The notes: a model not told the origin generated them from the sequence alone. DNA of 52,201 nt from Rhodospirillaceae bacterium (GCA_002724395.1 PBOR01000030.1:5178-57378); one strand, 5' to 3'; numbered from the stretch's first letter, positions 40,087-49,657 are shown. A program made the numbers and translations.

Positions 40087-41830
40087 GCGTGCGTGCCTCC
40101 GGCGTTGGCTTATAAGATCGTATGGTCAGTGCCTTACGTATGGACGGTGTATTTTCGTCGATCGGCACAACGTTCAAGATGGGGGCGATTTGTTGAATCA
40201 CCTTTCCAACAATTGGGGCTGCAACCCAGCCGCCGGTAGTGTGAAATTGGGTTTCTTTCGTACCTACTGGTTCGTCTATCATGGCGAATACTGCATAGCG
40301 ATGTTTGATAATTGGGAAAACGCCAACAAACGATGAGATCAGCAGGTCTTTGTCATACCCATTAGCGCCTCTTTTCTCGGCACTGCCAGTTTTACCGCCG
40401 ACCAGATAGCCCCGCGCTACGGCTGCTTTGCCCGTTCCTTCAAGCACGGACAGACGCAATAATTGTCGCATTTTTCTGGAAGTTGCTTCGGTAAAGACTC
40501 GTTTGCCATTTTTATTATGGCTGGTTTCGACAACGGTAGGCTGATGAAAAATTCCACCGTTGACCGACGCTGCAATGGCAGCTGTTAGCTGAAGCGGGCT
40601 TACTGAAATACCGTGCCCAAACGAGATAGTTACAGTTTGTGTTCGGCGCCAATTACCTGGCACGATTGGCGTACCAACTTCGGGTAGCTCTATCGCTGCA
40701 CGATGCAAAAGTCCCAACCTGCCTAAATAGGATTTTTGCATTTTGGCACCGATATCAAGCGCCATATGACCGGCGCCAATATTGGAAGAATAAATAAATA
40801 TCTCAGGCACGGAGAGCCAACGACGTTTGCCGTAATGGTCATTAATTGTGAAGCCTGAAATTTTGATAGGCCTGGTCGCGTCATAGCCGTTGCGGAGGGA
40901 TACTATCCCTGCATCCAATGCAATTGCTGCCGTCAAGATTTTGAATGTTGAACCAAGCTCATATACGCCGTGGCTCGCTCTGTTAAAACGTCGCCCAGTT
41001 GATACTTTGCTCGGATTGTTGGGATCGAAATCCGGCACGGAAACGATCGCGATTACCTGGCCATTCGTGACATCCATAACAATGCCAGCCGCACCGGCAG
41101 CACGGTGGCGGTACATGGATTCCGCCAAAGCAATTCTTAGTTTGTGCTGAACACGTAAATCCAGGCTGAGTTTAAGCGGCTCTCGATCGTTTTCTAGTCT
41201 GCTGTTGAAATATTTCTCAATACCGGCAATGCCTCGATTGTCGATGTCCGCATAACCCAAAGAATGCGCCATTAAAGCGCCGTGGGGATAAAAGCGTTTG
41301 TGCTCGCGGCGGAAATCTAATCCGGGAATGCCCAGTTGATTGACTTCCTGTTGCTGTCGGGGGGTGAGGTGGCGTTTAATCCAGACAAATTTGCGTTTGC
41401 GTTTCAAAAGAGCAGTTATTTTTTTCCGGTCGAGGCCGGGCAGCGTTTTTGCTAGAAGTCTAGCAGCCTTATTCGGTTCCAAAATATTGCGAGGGTCGGC
41501 GAATAGTGAAGCCATTGATAGATTGGTCGCTACTATATTGCCATTCCGATCAATTATATCAGCTCGTGCGACATTGCCAGGCTGAGTAACAAATTGTTTT
41601 TTTGCAGTTTTTTGGCTATCCTGTAATGTCGCCAGGTCGACGACTTTTGCGCCAACAGCAATAAAGGTAAAGCCTAGAATGGTTGCGGTGATGAGCAAGC
41701 GTGTACGCCCGGTTTCAATCGCGGCATGGAATGGACGATATGATTCATTGATTCTTTTAGAGCCGGCGGATTTATTAATGTCTCCTGAACGAATAAAGGG
41801 ATAACCTTTGCGCTTGTTACTGTTTTGCAT
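40064..41830 (-). CDS. ftsI: Septal peptidoglycan transpeptidase FtsI (PBP3)
   Basis: A 588-residue class B penicillin-binding protein. It has a basic cytoplasmic tail of about 43 residues, one transmembrane helix (about 44-65), and a PBP dimer domain. The transpeptidase has all three active-site motifs: STFK with catalytic Ser294, SSN at 348-350 and KTG at 480-482. The motif RxxYPxGxxxxxxxGY region (KRFYPHGALMAHSLGYAD) is typical of the FtsI/PBP2b group. It cross-links septal peptidoglycan with FtsW. It overlaps ftsL by 14 bp and murE by 23 bp. Confidence 0.97.
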   Translation of the reverse strand: MQNSNKRKGYPFIRSGDINKSAGSKRINESYRPFHAAIETGRTRLLITATILGFTFIAVGAKVVDLATLQDSQKTAKKQFVTQPGNVARADIIDRNGNIVATNLSMASLFADPRNILEPNKAARLLAKTLPGLDRKKITALLKRKRKFVWIKRHLTPRQQQEVNQLGIPGLDFRREHKRFYPHGALMAHSLGYADIDNRGIAGIEKYFNSRLENDREPLKLSLDLRVQHKLRIALAESMYRHRAAGAAGIVMDVTNGQVIAIVSVPDFDPNNPSKVSTGRRFNRASHGVYELGSTFKILTAAIALDAGIVSLRNGYDATRPIKISGFTINDHYGKRRWLSVPEIFIYSSNIGAGHMALDIGAKMQKSYLGRLGLLHRAAIELPEVGTPIVPGNWRRTQTVTISFGHGISVSPLQLTAAIAASVNGGIFHQPTVVETSHNKNGKRVFTEATSRKMRQLLRLSVLEGTGKAAVARGYLVGGKTGSAEKRGANGYDKDLLISSFVGVFPIIKHRYAVFAMIDEPVGTKETQFHTTGGWVAAPIVGKVIQQIAPILNVVPIDENTPSIRKALTIRSYKPTPEARTLASFKAY

Positions 41831-42194
41831 AGCGATGCCTTTCTGGCTTTTTTAAATGGTGCTCTGTTTTCGCAATATGTGCCGCTTTTTCGGAAGCTGC
41901 TGAACCAGACGTGGAAATCTTTTCTAACAACTGATCCATGCGGGTAATTTGATTAGTTTTTGGTGGTGCCCAGCTTGGCAGCCATTTCTTAGCTAACCCG
42001 GCTAGCCGGTTGGGGCGGTTGAGGTAGCTCCACTCGGCTCTGAGGTGATGAATTTCGTCTTTTTCTCTCTCGGTTAGTTCCTTGACATCGCGGAGCTCTC
42101 CCTCCAGCCGTTCTACTTCAAAAGTAATATGAAACATCGCGTAGCTAGTTATTGTGGCCAAGGTGAGCCAAACGGTGAGACTAAGAGCTTTCAA
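41817..42194 (-). CDS. ftsL: Cell division protein FtsL
   Basis: A small bitopic protein recognised mainly by position between rsmH and ftsI and by its shape. It has a hydrophobic helix at the start (LKALSLTVWLTLATITSYAM), then a coiled coil (FEVERLEGELRDVKELTEREKDEIHHLRAEWSYL, spanning about 30 residues), and a variable charged tail. The segment AEWSYLNRPNRLAGLA matches alphaproteobacterial FtsL. I place the start at TTG 42192-42194, which overlaps the rsmH stop as TTGA and has AAGGGAG 7 bases upstream, giving 125 residues. The only in-frame ATG lies 42 bp further upstream inside rsmH. FtsL bridges FtsQ/FtsB and FtsWI. Confidence 0.88.
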   Translation of the reverse strand: MKALSLTVWLTLATITSYAMFHITFEVERLEGELRDVKELTEREKDEIHHLRAEWSYLNRPNRLAGLAKKWLPSWAPPKTNQITRMDQLLEKISTSGSAASEKAAHIAKTEHHLKKPERHRYAKQ

Positions 42195-43159
42195 GCTGCA
42201 GCTCCCTTGTGCGCGTCGGAGGGCTTGGTGTGCCACGGAGCTGACGCCGTGCGCCAGGCTGCCCGCAATCTTGCAGAACGTGCTCTCGGATTAGAGGCGA
42301 TTTCTGCTGGAGTTGGTTTTAAAGGACGTCTCCTCGCCTGGGAAAATGATGGTTGGCATAGAGATTGTTGCTGCGGTGCGTGACGCGATGGTCGATTACT
42401 GTAGCCGGTACGTTCGTCGAAAAACCTTTTTACCCGTCGGTCTTCTAGAGAATGAAAGGCGACAATAACAAGCCGTCCCCCAGGTGCAAGCAATTGCTCT
42501 GCAGCGATAAGTGCGCGATCCAATTCACCAAGCTCATTATTGATGTGGAGACGTAAGGCCATAAAGGTGCGGGTAGCCGGGTCAAGTCCGTCTTTTGCTT
42601 TGGGTACGACACGCCGAATTATATTGGCCAATTGTCCCGTTCGTTTAATAGGGTTTTCAGATCTGGCGGCTACAATGGCTTTGCCGATGCGTCGGGCCAA
42701 TCGTTCTTCGCCGAGTGTCCGAATAATCTTAACTAAACAATCTTCGTCTGCTGCGTTGACAAAGTCCGCAGCCGTTGGTCCTTGTAAGGCCATGCGCATG
42801 TCTAGAGGGCCGTCATGACGAAACGAAAATCCGCGCGATTTTTCTTCCAACTGCGGTGATGAGACTCCCAAATCCATCACGATCCCGTCAACTTGGAACA
42901 CTCCATATTTAGCTAACAGGGCGTCCATTTGCCCAAAGGTGCCCCGTGCAACTGTGAACCTATCACTGGAAATTGCTTCGGCCCGTTTAATAGCCGCTGG
43001 ATCCCGGTCAATGGCCCAAAGCGAACAGTCGGCTTCCTCAAGAATCGCACGGCTATAGCCGCCGACTCCAAAGGTGGCATCGACAATGGTGTCGCCGTTA
43101 TCAGGCCTGAGTGCATTTAACATTTCATTTAACATGACTGGAGTGTGCGTTGCGCTCAT
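42191..43159 (-). CDS. rsmH: 16S rRNA (cytosine1402-N4)-methyltransferase RsmH (MraW)
   Basis: A 322-residue enzyme. The N-terminus HTPVMLNEMLNAL, the SAM motif DATFGVGGYSRAILE, DGIVMDLGVSSPQLEEKSRGFSF (about residues 93-115), PLDMRM, and the late ALRLHINNELGELDRAL and VIVAFHSLEDRRVKRFF are all characteristic. It methylates C1402 in the ribosomal P site. It is the second gene of the dcw cluster, overlaps mraZ by 4 bp (ATGA), and its stop overlaps the proposed ftsL TTG. Confidence 0.96.
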   Translation of the reverse strand: MSATHTPVMLNEMLNALRPDNGDTIVDATFGVGGYSRAILEEADCSLWAIDRDPAAIKRAEAISSDRFTVARGTFGQMDALLAKYGVFQVDGIVMDLGVSSPQLEEKSRGFSFRHDGPLDMRMALQGPTAADFVNAADEDCLVKIIRTLGEERLARRIGKAIVAARSENPIKRTGQLANIIRRVVPKAKDGLDPATRTFMALRLHINNELGELDRALIAAEQLLAPGGRLVIVAFHSLEDRRVKRFFDERTGYSNRPSRHAPQQQSLCQPSFSQARRRPLKPTPAEIASNPRARSARLRAAWRTASAPWHTKPSDAHKGAAA

Positions 43160-43635
43160 GAGCCAGCCCCTTCAATTGTGGGAAAGACCGTCAGGCTCAT
43201 TTCGCCATTTGCCGCACGTTTCTCTATTGATGTTTTATGGGGGGCATACCGTTTTGGATTCCAAACCTGGAAGGTGCGCCCTTGGCCAACAAACAATGCC
43301 TCTTCTGATATGGCAGCAGTGTTCAATAGGACTTTGGGCAACATGACACGGCCCGTGTCGTCAAAGGACAATTGTCGGGCCTCTGCAAAAATGAGCAACG
43401 CTAAACTTTTTTGATCCTCGCTAAATCGGTCATAGTTGCGGTCAAGGCTGTCCTGCAATTGTTCCAGCCTGGCTATCGGCCAAACTTCGATCGCTTCCTT
43501 GTTCAGGGAAAAGGCAGGAAAAGCCGCGACGCCCAGAGTGAGCGCCTCGCCTAAGGCTGAACGGAATTGGGCTGGGACCGATACCCGACCTTTCTTGTCC
43601 ACCCGGTTTGTCTGTTCTGAGAAGAACAGAGCCAT
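43156..43635 (-). CDS. mraZ: Transcriptional regulator MraZ
   Basis: The start is set at the ATG at 43633-43635 (MALFFSEQTNRVDKKGRVSVPAQFR), with AGGA 5 bases upstream; an upstream in-frame start adds residues without family resemblance. The product is about 159 residues. It carries two SpoVT/AbrB-like repeats, each with its DxxGR motif: RVDKKGRVSVPAQFRSAL near the start and SFDDTGRVMLPKVLLNTA later. MraZ forms a ring and binds TGGGN direct repeats spaced 10 bp in its own promoter to repress the dcw cluster. Four such repeats lie upstream, so autoregulation is strongly suggested. Confidence 0.96.
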   Translation of the reverse strand: MALFFSEQTNRVDKKGRVSVPAQFRSALGEALTLGVAAFPAFSLNKEAIEVWPIARLEQLQDSLDRNYDRFSEDQKSLALLIFAEARQLSFDDTGRVMLPKVLLNTAAISEEALFVGQGRTFQVWNPKRYAPHKTSIEKRAANGEMSLTVFPTIEGAGS

Positions 43636-43700
43636 GATTCCTAACCTCCATGTTGCCCTAAAATAAAAATGCACGGTAAAGGGCACCCACGCCTTCTACA

Positions 43701-43742
43701 TGGGATATAATGGGATATCATGGTATTTTATGGGAAGTCAAC
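43701..43742 (-). promoter_or_regulatory. Predicted MraZ operator: four TGGGA-type boxes over the mraZ promoter
   Basis: On the plus strand TGGGA occurs at 43701, 43711 and 43731, with TGGTA at 43721: four boxes at exactly 10-bp spacing with 5-bp spacers. On the minus strand TTGACT (43742 down to 43737) is a good -35 hexamer for mraZ, and TATCCC 18 bases later a weak -10. The boxes therefore cover the promoter. The TGGGN-N5 repeat is the established MraZ site in E. coli. The boxes are seen directly and their function is inferred. Confidence 0.75.
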
Positions 43743-43872
43743 AATTCTAAAGTAAAACTATTGGTAAAAGATAGATTATTACTATGGCATCTCAATATAC
43801 TAAATTTAGTAATTTTATTTAATTTAAACACTAACTATGGTAATTGTAGATAAAGCGCAGCTATACACAAGC

Positions 43873-43896
43873 AAAAACACCATAAATATTCATGGT
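43873..43896 (-). terminator. Likely intrinsic terminator for rnpB
   Basis: On the minus strand ACCATGA and TTTATGGT pair into a 7-bp stem (one G-U pair) with a 4-base loop, followed by GTTTTTG. It lies about 64 bp beyond the 3' end of rnpB and before the mraZ promoter, so it would insulate the cluster from rnpB transcription. The stem is AT-rich, hence moderate confidence. Confidence 0.5.
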
Positions 43897-43959
43897 TTGT
43901 TCTTTTCTGAGAATATTTGAGTATTACAAAAATCTACAAACCGCAAAATTTACTGCAAA

Positions 43960-44340
43960 TTGCATCAGATGGCGTGTAAGCCGGGTTCTGTCTATCTCAT
44001 AAGAGACGGATGACCATTCATCTGAGACGTTTGTTACCAAACGCCTCGCGCGACCTACCCGGGCGACAGCGTGAAAACTCGCCATAATACCGCCCCTATT
44101 CGGTCTTGCTCCCGATGGGGTTTACCGTGCCAAAATTGTTGCCAATTTCGCGGTGCGCTCTTACCACACCCTTTCACCCTTACCTGACGCAAGGTCAGGC
44201 GGTTTGCTTTCTGTGGCACTTTCCCTGGGATTGCCCCCGCCGGGTGTTACCCGGCATCGTGTTTCCATGGAGCCCGGACTTTCCTCTTCCCGACGGGTTT
44301 CCCTATTGTCGGAAAGCGGCCATCCAGCCACCTGATGCAC
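43960..44340 (-). ncRNA. rnpB: RNase P RNA, bacterial type A
   Basis: Read on the minus strand, the segment carries the hallmark conserved regions: GAGGAAAGTCCGGGCTCC (CR-I) near the 5' end, CAGGGAAAGTGCCACAGAAA (CR-II/III), GGTAAGAGCGCACCGC, and ACAGAACCCGGCTTACA (CR-V) near the 3' end. The ends pair to form helix P1: GCATCAGGTGGC at the 5' end with GCCATCTGATGC at the 3' end. The length of about 380 nt is normal. It is the catalytic RNA that trims tRNA 5' leaders with RnpA. It lies between the amidase gene and the mraZ promoter on the same strand. Exact ends are set from the P1 pairing and may be off by a few bases. Confidence 0.95.
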
Positions 44341-44403
44341 TCAATCTATGCGCTTTTTAACCCTGAATTTCTAGTCCTTAACTGCTCTATTAGGTGGGAT
44401 TAT

Positions 44404-45069
44404 TTAAGAATTGATAATTTTCAATAGACCTGCCGCCAAGCATGTTAGTTCTTCGTCAATCTTATTATCGATAATTTTGGGGCGGAAATGACGCTGAAAG
44501 GCGGCGGTAACTTTTTCTGCATGCACATTAAAACCATAAACGCGGGCCATTGCTATGAAGTCCTTATCGTGGTCCTCCGAGGCACTTGGCCACAGGCCAA
44601 TGCCTTCGTTTGCTAAAAGTCGCCAGTCGAACAATTCGCCGGGGTCTCTTTTCCTAGACGGAGCAATATCTGAATGTGCAACTATATTGCGAGGGGGAAT
44701 GGGGTGCCGTTTGATAATTTTCTTACTGATATTAATTAAGCTTTCCATTTGTTTGTCTGGGAAGGGCCTATATCCGCACTCATGGCCGGGGTTTACAAGC
44801 TCAATGCCAATTGATCGACTATTTATATCGGTTTCACCACGCCAATAACTGACGCCTGCATGCCAAGCGCGATGTTCCTCGTTTACTAAGCTATAAACGG
44901 TTCCGTCCTCATCAATACAATAATGTGCACTTACTTTACTGCTAGGATCACATAAGCGCTCCAAGGCAATATTCCCATCAGTCATACCGGTGTAATGCAA
45001 TACAAGCATATCGATTAGCGTATTAGCTGCGCGTTTGCCGAAATTTGGTGAAGGACGTTCAATAACCAT
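44404..45069 (-). CDS. N-acetylmuramoyl-L-alanine amidase, AmpD/AmiD type
   Basis: A 221-residue Amidase_2 (zinc T7-lysozyme fold) protein. Likely zinc ligands are His25 (MLVLHYTGM), His132 (IVAHSDIAPSRKRDPG) and Asp142 in the same stretch, with Glu90 (SIGIELVNPG) as a probable catalytic residue. SAHYCIDEDGTVYSLV and RAWHAGVSYWRG are also typical. It cleaves the bond between MurNAc or anhydroMurNAc and the stem peptide in peptidoglycan turnover or recycling. No signal peptide is visible, which favours a cytoplasmic AmpD-like recycling role, though the C-terminal domain is closer to AmiD. It sits 63 bp upstream of rnpB on the same strand. Confidence 0.88.
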   Translation of the reverse strand: MVIERPSPNFGKRAANTLIDMLVLHYTGMTDGNIALERLCDPSSKVSAHYCIDEDGTVYSLVNEEHRAWHAGVSYWRGETDINSRSIGIELVNPGHECGYRPFPDKQMESLINISKKIIKRHPIPPRNIVAHSDIAPSRKRDPGELFDWRLLANEGIGLWPSASEDHDKDFIAMARVYGFNVHAEKVTAAFQRHFRPKIIDNKIDEELTCLAAGLLKIINS

Positions 45070-45300
45070 TTTATCAACCTAGACCGGGTTGTTTGTATGC
45101 TTGATCATAGGTTGACAGTGATTTTGCCATTTTCGTTGAATGCTAAATCTCTTATTGTTTTTTGAGCAAATGCCTATGTTTTTAAAGAAATACACACGTA
45201 CTTCGCTAAGAGGTAGCATAAGTCTGTGGTATGCCCCTAGGAAAACTAAAAAATACATATAAAAATATAAGGGTAAATGATAAAGAATATTCAAAATCAA

Positions 45301-48300
45301 ATGGATAAAGGCAGTAAGTGGCAGTTTTGGATTGACCGTGGCGGTACGTTTACAGATATTGTGGGACGGAGCCCTACCGGGAACTTAATAACCTGCAAGG
45401 TTCTATCCGAAAACCCCGGCGTTTATGAAGACGCAGCTATCGAAGGTATTCGCAGGGTATTGGGGCTCAGCATAGACGAGCCCATACCTTCTGATAGCAT
45501 TGATATGGTTCGAATGGTAACGACGGTTGCCACCAATGCGTTGCTAGAACGGCAGGGCGCAAGGACCTTATTACTTATTACAAAAGGATTCCGTGATGCG
45601 CTGCGCATCGGTTATCAGGCGCGTCCAAGGTTATTTGACCGGCACATAATTCTGCCGGATATGCTCTACGAACGTGTTGCCGAGATTACAGAGCGTGTGT
45701 CTGCAAATGGTGAGGTGTTGACGCAACTGGAGGAGGAAGGTGCTCGGACCGCACTTTGTGACGCCTATGCCAACGGAATTAGGTCTGTTGCTATTGTATT
45801 AATGCACGGGTACCGGTATCCGGCGCACGAAGAAGCGGTGGCGGCGCTCGCACGCGAGGCGGGCTTCACTCAGATTTCTACTAGCAATGAGACGAGTCCC
45901 CTTATGAAGTTAGTAGGCCGGGGTGATACAACCGTCGTTGATGCGTATTTGTCGCCAATATTGAGACGTTATGTAAACCGGTTGGAGGGTGAACTAGACG
46001 GTGTGGGCTTAAGGTTTATGCAATCTCACGGCGGCCTTACCGATGCTCGACAGTTTAAAGGCAAAGACGCCATATTATCCGGGCCTGCAGGCGGAATTAT
46101 AGGTGTTTCACGTACAGCGGTACAGGCCGGGTTTAAAAAAATTATCAGTTTTGATATGGGTGGCACCTCTACGGATGTCGCGCATTTTGCAGGTGCGTAC
46201 GAACGTGCATTTGATACAGTGGTTTCTGGTGTACGCATACGGGCGCCGATGATGCAAATACATACAGTTGCGGCTGGCGGTGGTTCCATTTGTGCGTTTG
46301 ATTGCGGTCGGTACCGCGTGGGACCGTTATCTGCGGGTGCAAATCCAGGCCCAGCTTGTTACCGCAAAGGCGGGCCATTGACCGTCACTGATTGCAACCT
46401 CATACTTGGTAAGTTACAGCCGGATTTTTTCCCAAGCGTCTTCGGCGCTGCTCAAGACCAATCGTTGGACTATGGCATTGTGGAAGAGCAATTTCGCGTT
46501 TTAGCTGCCGATATCGAAGCTGAAACTGGCGATTGTCGGTCTCCTGCTGATGTGGCTCTCGGCTTTCTTAAAGTCGCCGTCGAAAATATGGCGAACGCTA
46601 TTAAAAAAATTTCCGTTGAAAAGGGCCATGATGTCACCGACTATACACTGTGTTGTTTAGGCGGCGCAGCTGGGCAGCATGCGTGCTTAGTAGCTGATGC
46701 GCTTGGTGTCGAAACAGTCTTTATTCATCGACTTGCAGGGGTTTTGTCTGCGTACGGTATGGGCCTCGCAGACATAAGCGCGCTTAGGGAAAAGACCGTT
46801 GAGGTCAATCTTGCGCGTGATGCCCTGTCGCTTATCGAAGCAACTTTGGACGACTTGAGCGCTGCGGCGATAGCGGAATTGGTGAAGCAAGGAGCGGCTC
46901 CTGACCAAATTGAGGTTTTTCGAAGTGTTTATTTAAAATATGCCGGCACTGATGCGGCGTTTGCTGTTGACTTTGGGACAACGGATAACATGCGCCTGAA
47001 TTTTGAGTCTGCTTATCGTAATCGTTATGGCTTCTCAAAATCTGAAAAAGAGCTGATAGTCGAGATCGTTGCAGTTGAGGCAATTGTTAGACCAGATATT
47101 ACTGATTCTGGCGCAATCGAGTCATGTGGCGAGCGGACGCATCCCGTGGAACGTGCGACGCGGCCGGTTAGGTTTTTCGAAAAAGAGTATGAGACTGCAA
47201 TCTTCATCTCAACGGATTTGGTCGTCGGTCATACCGTTTCTGGTCCCGCGATTATAGCTGAGCCTGCGGCCACCACTATCGTTGAGCCGGGGTGGCGGCT
47301 GAAGGTATTGGCAGATCAAAGCTTTTGTTTGCGCCGCGTTCAGCCGCGGGAGACAAATTTTGCGGTTGGAACTGAGTGTGATCCCGTAATGCTGGAGGTT
47401 TTCAATAATCTCTTTATGTCGATTGCTGAGCAAATGGGGGTCACACTTAAAAACACAGCGACTTCAGTGAATATCAAGGAGCGGTTGGATTTTTCTTGTG
47501 CTCTGTTTGACGCCAAAGGTCAGTTAATCGCGAATGCACCTCATATGCCCGTCCATTTAGGTTCTATGGGCGAAAGTGTGCGCGCAGTCATACAAAACAA
47601 TGAAGGTGTCATAAAACCAGGTGATGTCTATCTATTAAATGCTCCGTACAACGGCGGAACACATTTACCTGACATTACAGTTATTACCCCAATGTTCGAT
47701 GAAGCTGGGGGGGACATCTTGTTTTATTTAGGTAGTCGTGGTCATCAGGCGGACATTGGAGGTATAACGCCCGGTTCAATGCCACCCATGAGCCGCACTG
47801 TTGAAGAAGAAGGGGTGCTGATCGATAATTTTAAAATCGTAGATCGCGGAAATTTTCGAGAAGTGGCCTTCCGTGATTTGCTGCGCAGTAGCGCGTACCC
47901 ATCGCGTAATCCGGATCAAAATATTGCCGACATCAAGGCGCAAATTGCGGCTAATGAAAAAGGTTTGGCTGAGCTTCGGCGGATGGTGGCACAGTTTGGG
48001 CTCACTGTGGTGCAGGCTTATATGAGTCATGTACAGGACAATGCGGAAGAATCAGTGCGCCGCGTTATAGATGTGCTTAAGTCCGGCTCCTTTGCTTATA
48101 ATATGGACGATGGCAGCGAAATCCAGGTTGCAGTGAGGGTCGAACAAGAGAAGCGATCCGCAGTAATCGATTTCACAGGCACCAGTCCGCAACGAGCAAC
48201 TAATTTTAACGCTCCTAAAGCGGTGTGTCGCGCCGCAGTTCTATATGTTTTTCGCACCCTCGTTGATGACGAAATTCCTATGAATGAGGGCTGTTTAAAA

Positions 48301-48906
48301 CCACTCGAATTGATTATCCCTGAAGGATCAATGTTGAATCCTCAATTCCCCGCTGCCGTGGTTGCGGGGAATGTGGAGACGTCGCAATGCATTACGGACG
48401 CACTCTATGGCGCACTGGGGGTTATGGCAGCAGCGCAGGGCACAATGAATAATGTTACTTTTGGGAATGACCAGTATCAATATTACGAGACCATTTGCGG
48501 GGGGGCCGGCGCGGGCCCTGGTTTTAACGGAACTGATACTGTTCACACCCACATGACTAACTCCCGGCTTACCGATCCGGAGGTGCTGGAATGGCGGTTT
48601 CCTATGTTGTTGGAAAGTTTTGAGATTCGCAATGGTTCTGGAGGTAGAGGAAAATGGACTGGTGGTTGCGGGGCACGCCGCCGTCTCCGATTTGAGGAAC
48701 CGATGACACTCTCGTTGCTTTCAGGGCGTCGTATCATTGCGCCTTTCGGACTGGAGGGCGGTAAGGATGGCGCGGTTGGAAAAAATTGGATTGAACACAC
48801 CGACGGAACCCGCACTTTCATTTCCGGGACAGATAGTGTGAACATGGCTGTCAAGGAAGTGTTTGTCATTGAAACGCCCGGCGGAGGCGGCTATGGAAAG
48901 CCTTAA
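45301..48906 (+). CDS. Fused hydantoinase A/B protein, 5-oxoprolinase family
   Basis: About 1201 residues from the ATG at 45301; an ATG at 45277 is an alternative with AAGGG close upstream. The protein has the N-terminal hydantoinase/oxoprolinase domain ([29 protein letters not shown]), then the ATPase-like hydantoinase A domain ([46 protein letters not shown]). The hydantoinase B domain follows from about residue 690 ([30 protein letters not shown] near residues 700-730, [27 protein letters not shown], and GGGGYGKP at the end). In the family this fusion hydrolyses 5-oxoproline to glutamate with ATP, but related fusions act on hydantoins or other lactams. Its substrate is not certain. It is followed 17 bp later by a secreted-protein gene. 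Confidence 0.92.
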   Translation: MDKGSKWQFWIDRGGTFTDIVGRSPTGNLITCKVLSENPGVYEDAAIEGIRRVLGLSIDEPIPSDSIDMVRMVTTVATNALLERQGARTLLLITKGFRDALRIGYQARPRLFDRHIILPDMLYERVAEITERVSANGEVLTQLEEEGARTALCDAYANGIRSVAIVLMHGYRYPAHEEAVAALAREAGFTQISTSNETSPLMKLVGRGDTTVVDAYLSPILRRYVNRLEGELDGVGLRFMQSHGGLTDARQFKGKDAILSGPAGGIIGVSRTAVQAGFKKIISFDMGGTSTDVAHFAGAYERAFDTVVSGVRIRAPMMQIHTVAAGGGSICAFDCGRYRVGPLSAGANPGPACYRKGGPLTVTDCNLILGKLQPDFFPSVFGAAQDQSLDYGIVEEQFRVLAADIEAETGDCRSPADVALGFLKVAVENMANAIKKISVEKGHDVTDYTLCCLGGAAGQHACLVADALGVETVFIHRLAGVLSAYGMGLADISALREKTVEVNLARDALSLIEATLDDLSAAAIAELVKQGAAPDQIEVFRSVYLKYAGTDAAFAVDFGTTDNMRLNFESAYRNRYGFSKSEKELIVEIVAVEAIVRPDITDSGAIESCGERTHPVERATRPVRFFEKEYETAIFISTDLVVGHTVSGPAIIAEPAATTIVEPGWRLKVLADQSFCLRRVQPRETNFAVGTECDPVMLEVFNNLFMSIAEQMGVTLKNTATSVNIKERLDFSCALFDAKGQLIANAPHMPVHLGSMGESVRAVIQNNEGVIKPGDVYLLNAPYNGGTHLPDITVITPMFDEAGGDILFYLGSRGHQADIGGITPGSMPPMSRTVEEEGVLIDNFKIVDRGNFREVAFRDLLRSSAYPSRNPDQNIADIKAQIAANEKGLAELRRMVAQFGLTVVQAYMSHVQDNAEESVRRVIDVLKSGSFAYNMDDGSEIQVAVRVEQEKRSAVIDFTGTSPQRATNFNAPKAVCRAAVLYVFRTLVDDEIPMNEGCLKPLELIIPEGSMLNPQFPAAVVAGNVETSQCITDALYGALGVMAAAQGTMNNVTFGNDQYQYYETICGGAGAGPGFNGTDTVHTHMTNSRLTDPEVLEWRFPMLLESFEIRNGSGGRGKWTGGCGARRRLRFEEPMTLSLLSGRRIIAPFGLEGGKDGAVGKNWIEHTDGTRTFISGTDSVNMAVKEVFVIETPGGGGYGKP

Positions 48907-48923
48907 AGACCTGGAATATTGCC

Positions 48924-49622
48924 ATGATTTCTTCCTCTAAAAAGCAAATAGCAAAATTCAGGTCCTATATGTTAAATTGTTCAGTAAGTTTAATATTCGC
49001 ACTTATTTTGTTTATGCCTGTTGCCGCTGAATCGTTTATAGGTGTGCCTAAATCCAGGGCGCTCGATTATGTGGTTATGAGGAATGGTGTACCAATAGGC
49101 AAATTTGCGTTCCGATTTCGCCTAGATGGCGCGAAACTTAAGGTCGCCATCGATTCGAAGATTGAATACCGACTGTTTTTTATTCGGGTCTATTATCATT
49201 TGCACCAGTCAAAGGAGATTTGGAATGGGAAGCGTTTAATTTCTATGAAGTCTGTGACCGATGACAATGGTGAAGAAAAGAATCTCTATGTGTCCCAAAA
49301 TAAGAATAATTTGGAGATCTCTGGTCCTAAAGGGGAAATGCAGGTTGGTGCCGAGACGCCACCTGCGAGCTTTTGGAATGTGGTGTCTCTGGAAAGTCCG
49401 AAAATGATAGGTACTATTAGCGGCGGTATAGAGATCATCAAAACTGAATTTATTGGCGATGAGGCCATCGAAATTAGAGGCCGCTCAGTAAAGACCAAAC
49501 ATTATCGAATGACCGGCGATATCAAGCGTGATCTTTGGTTCAACACAGAAGATAATTTAGCACTTGCCCATCTCCGTTTCGAAGCTCGCGACGGATCCAC
49601 GATTGAATATGTGATGAAATAG
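48924..49622 (+). CDS. Secreted DUF6134-like protein of unknown function
   Basis: A 232-residue protein with an N-terminal signal-like hydrophobic segment (CSVSLIFALILFMPVAA), so probably periplasmic. The rest is predicted beta-rich: DYVVMRNGVPIGKFAFRF, KVAIDSKIEYRLFFIRVYYH, EIWNGKRLISMKS, PPASFWNVV and a C-terminal DGSTIEYVMK. This order (V-x-R-x-G-x-x-I-G, then E-x-W-x-x-G-x-L) resembles the DUF6134 group, which has no established function. It begins 17 bp after the hydantoinase gene on the same strand and is probably co-transcribed with it, although a functional link is not evident. Confidence 0.75.
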   Translation: MISSSKKQIAKFRSYMLNCSVSLIFALILFMPVAAESFIGVPKSRALDYVVMRNGVPIGKFAFRFRLDGAKLKVAIDSKIEYRLFFIRVYYHLHQSKEIWNGKRLISMKSVTDDNGEEKNLYVSQNKNNLEISGPKGEMQVGAETPPASFWNVVSLESPKMIGTISGGIEIIKTEFIGDEAIEIRGRSVKTKHYRMTGDIKRDLWFNTEDNLALAHLRFEARDGSTIEYVMK

Positions 49623-49657
49623 GCTCCAGATTACCAAGTGCTATATGTTTTCAGCAT

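Larger units (their letters stand above)
43636..43959. other. Regulatory gap between rnpB and mraZ, about 325 bp, AT-rich
   Basis: Contains no convincing gene. It holds the MraZ boxes and promoter (43701-43742), the perfect 14-bp palindrome TACTAAATTTAGTA (43798-43811), and the likely rnpB terminator (43873-43896). The interval 43743-43870 is very AT-rich, which could act as an upstream activating stretch for the mraZ promoter. Confidence 0.6.
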
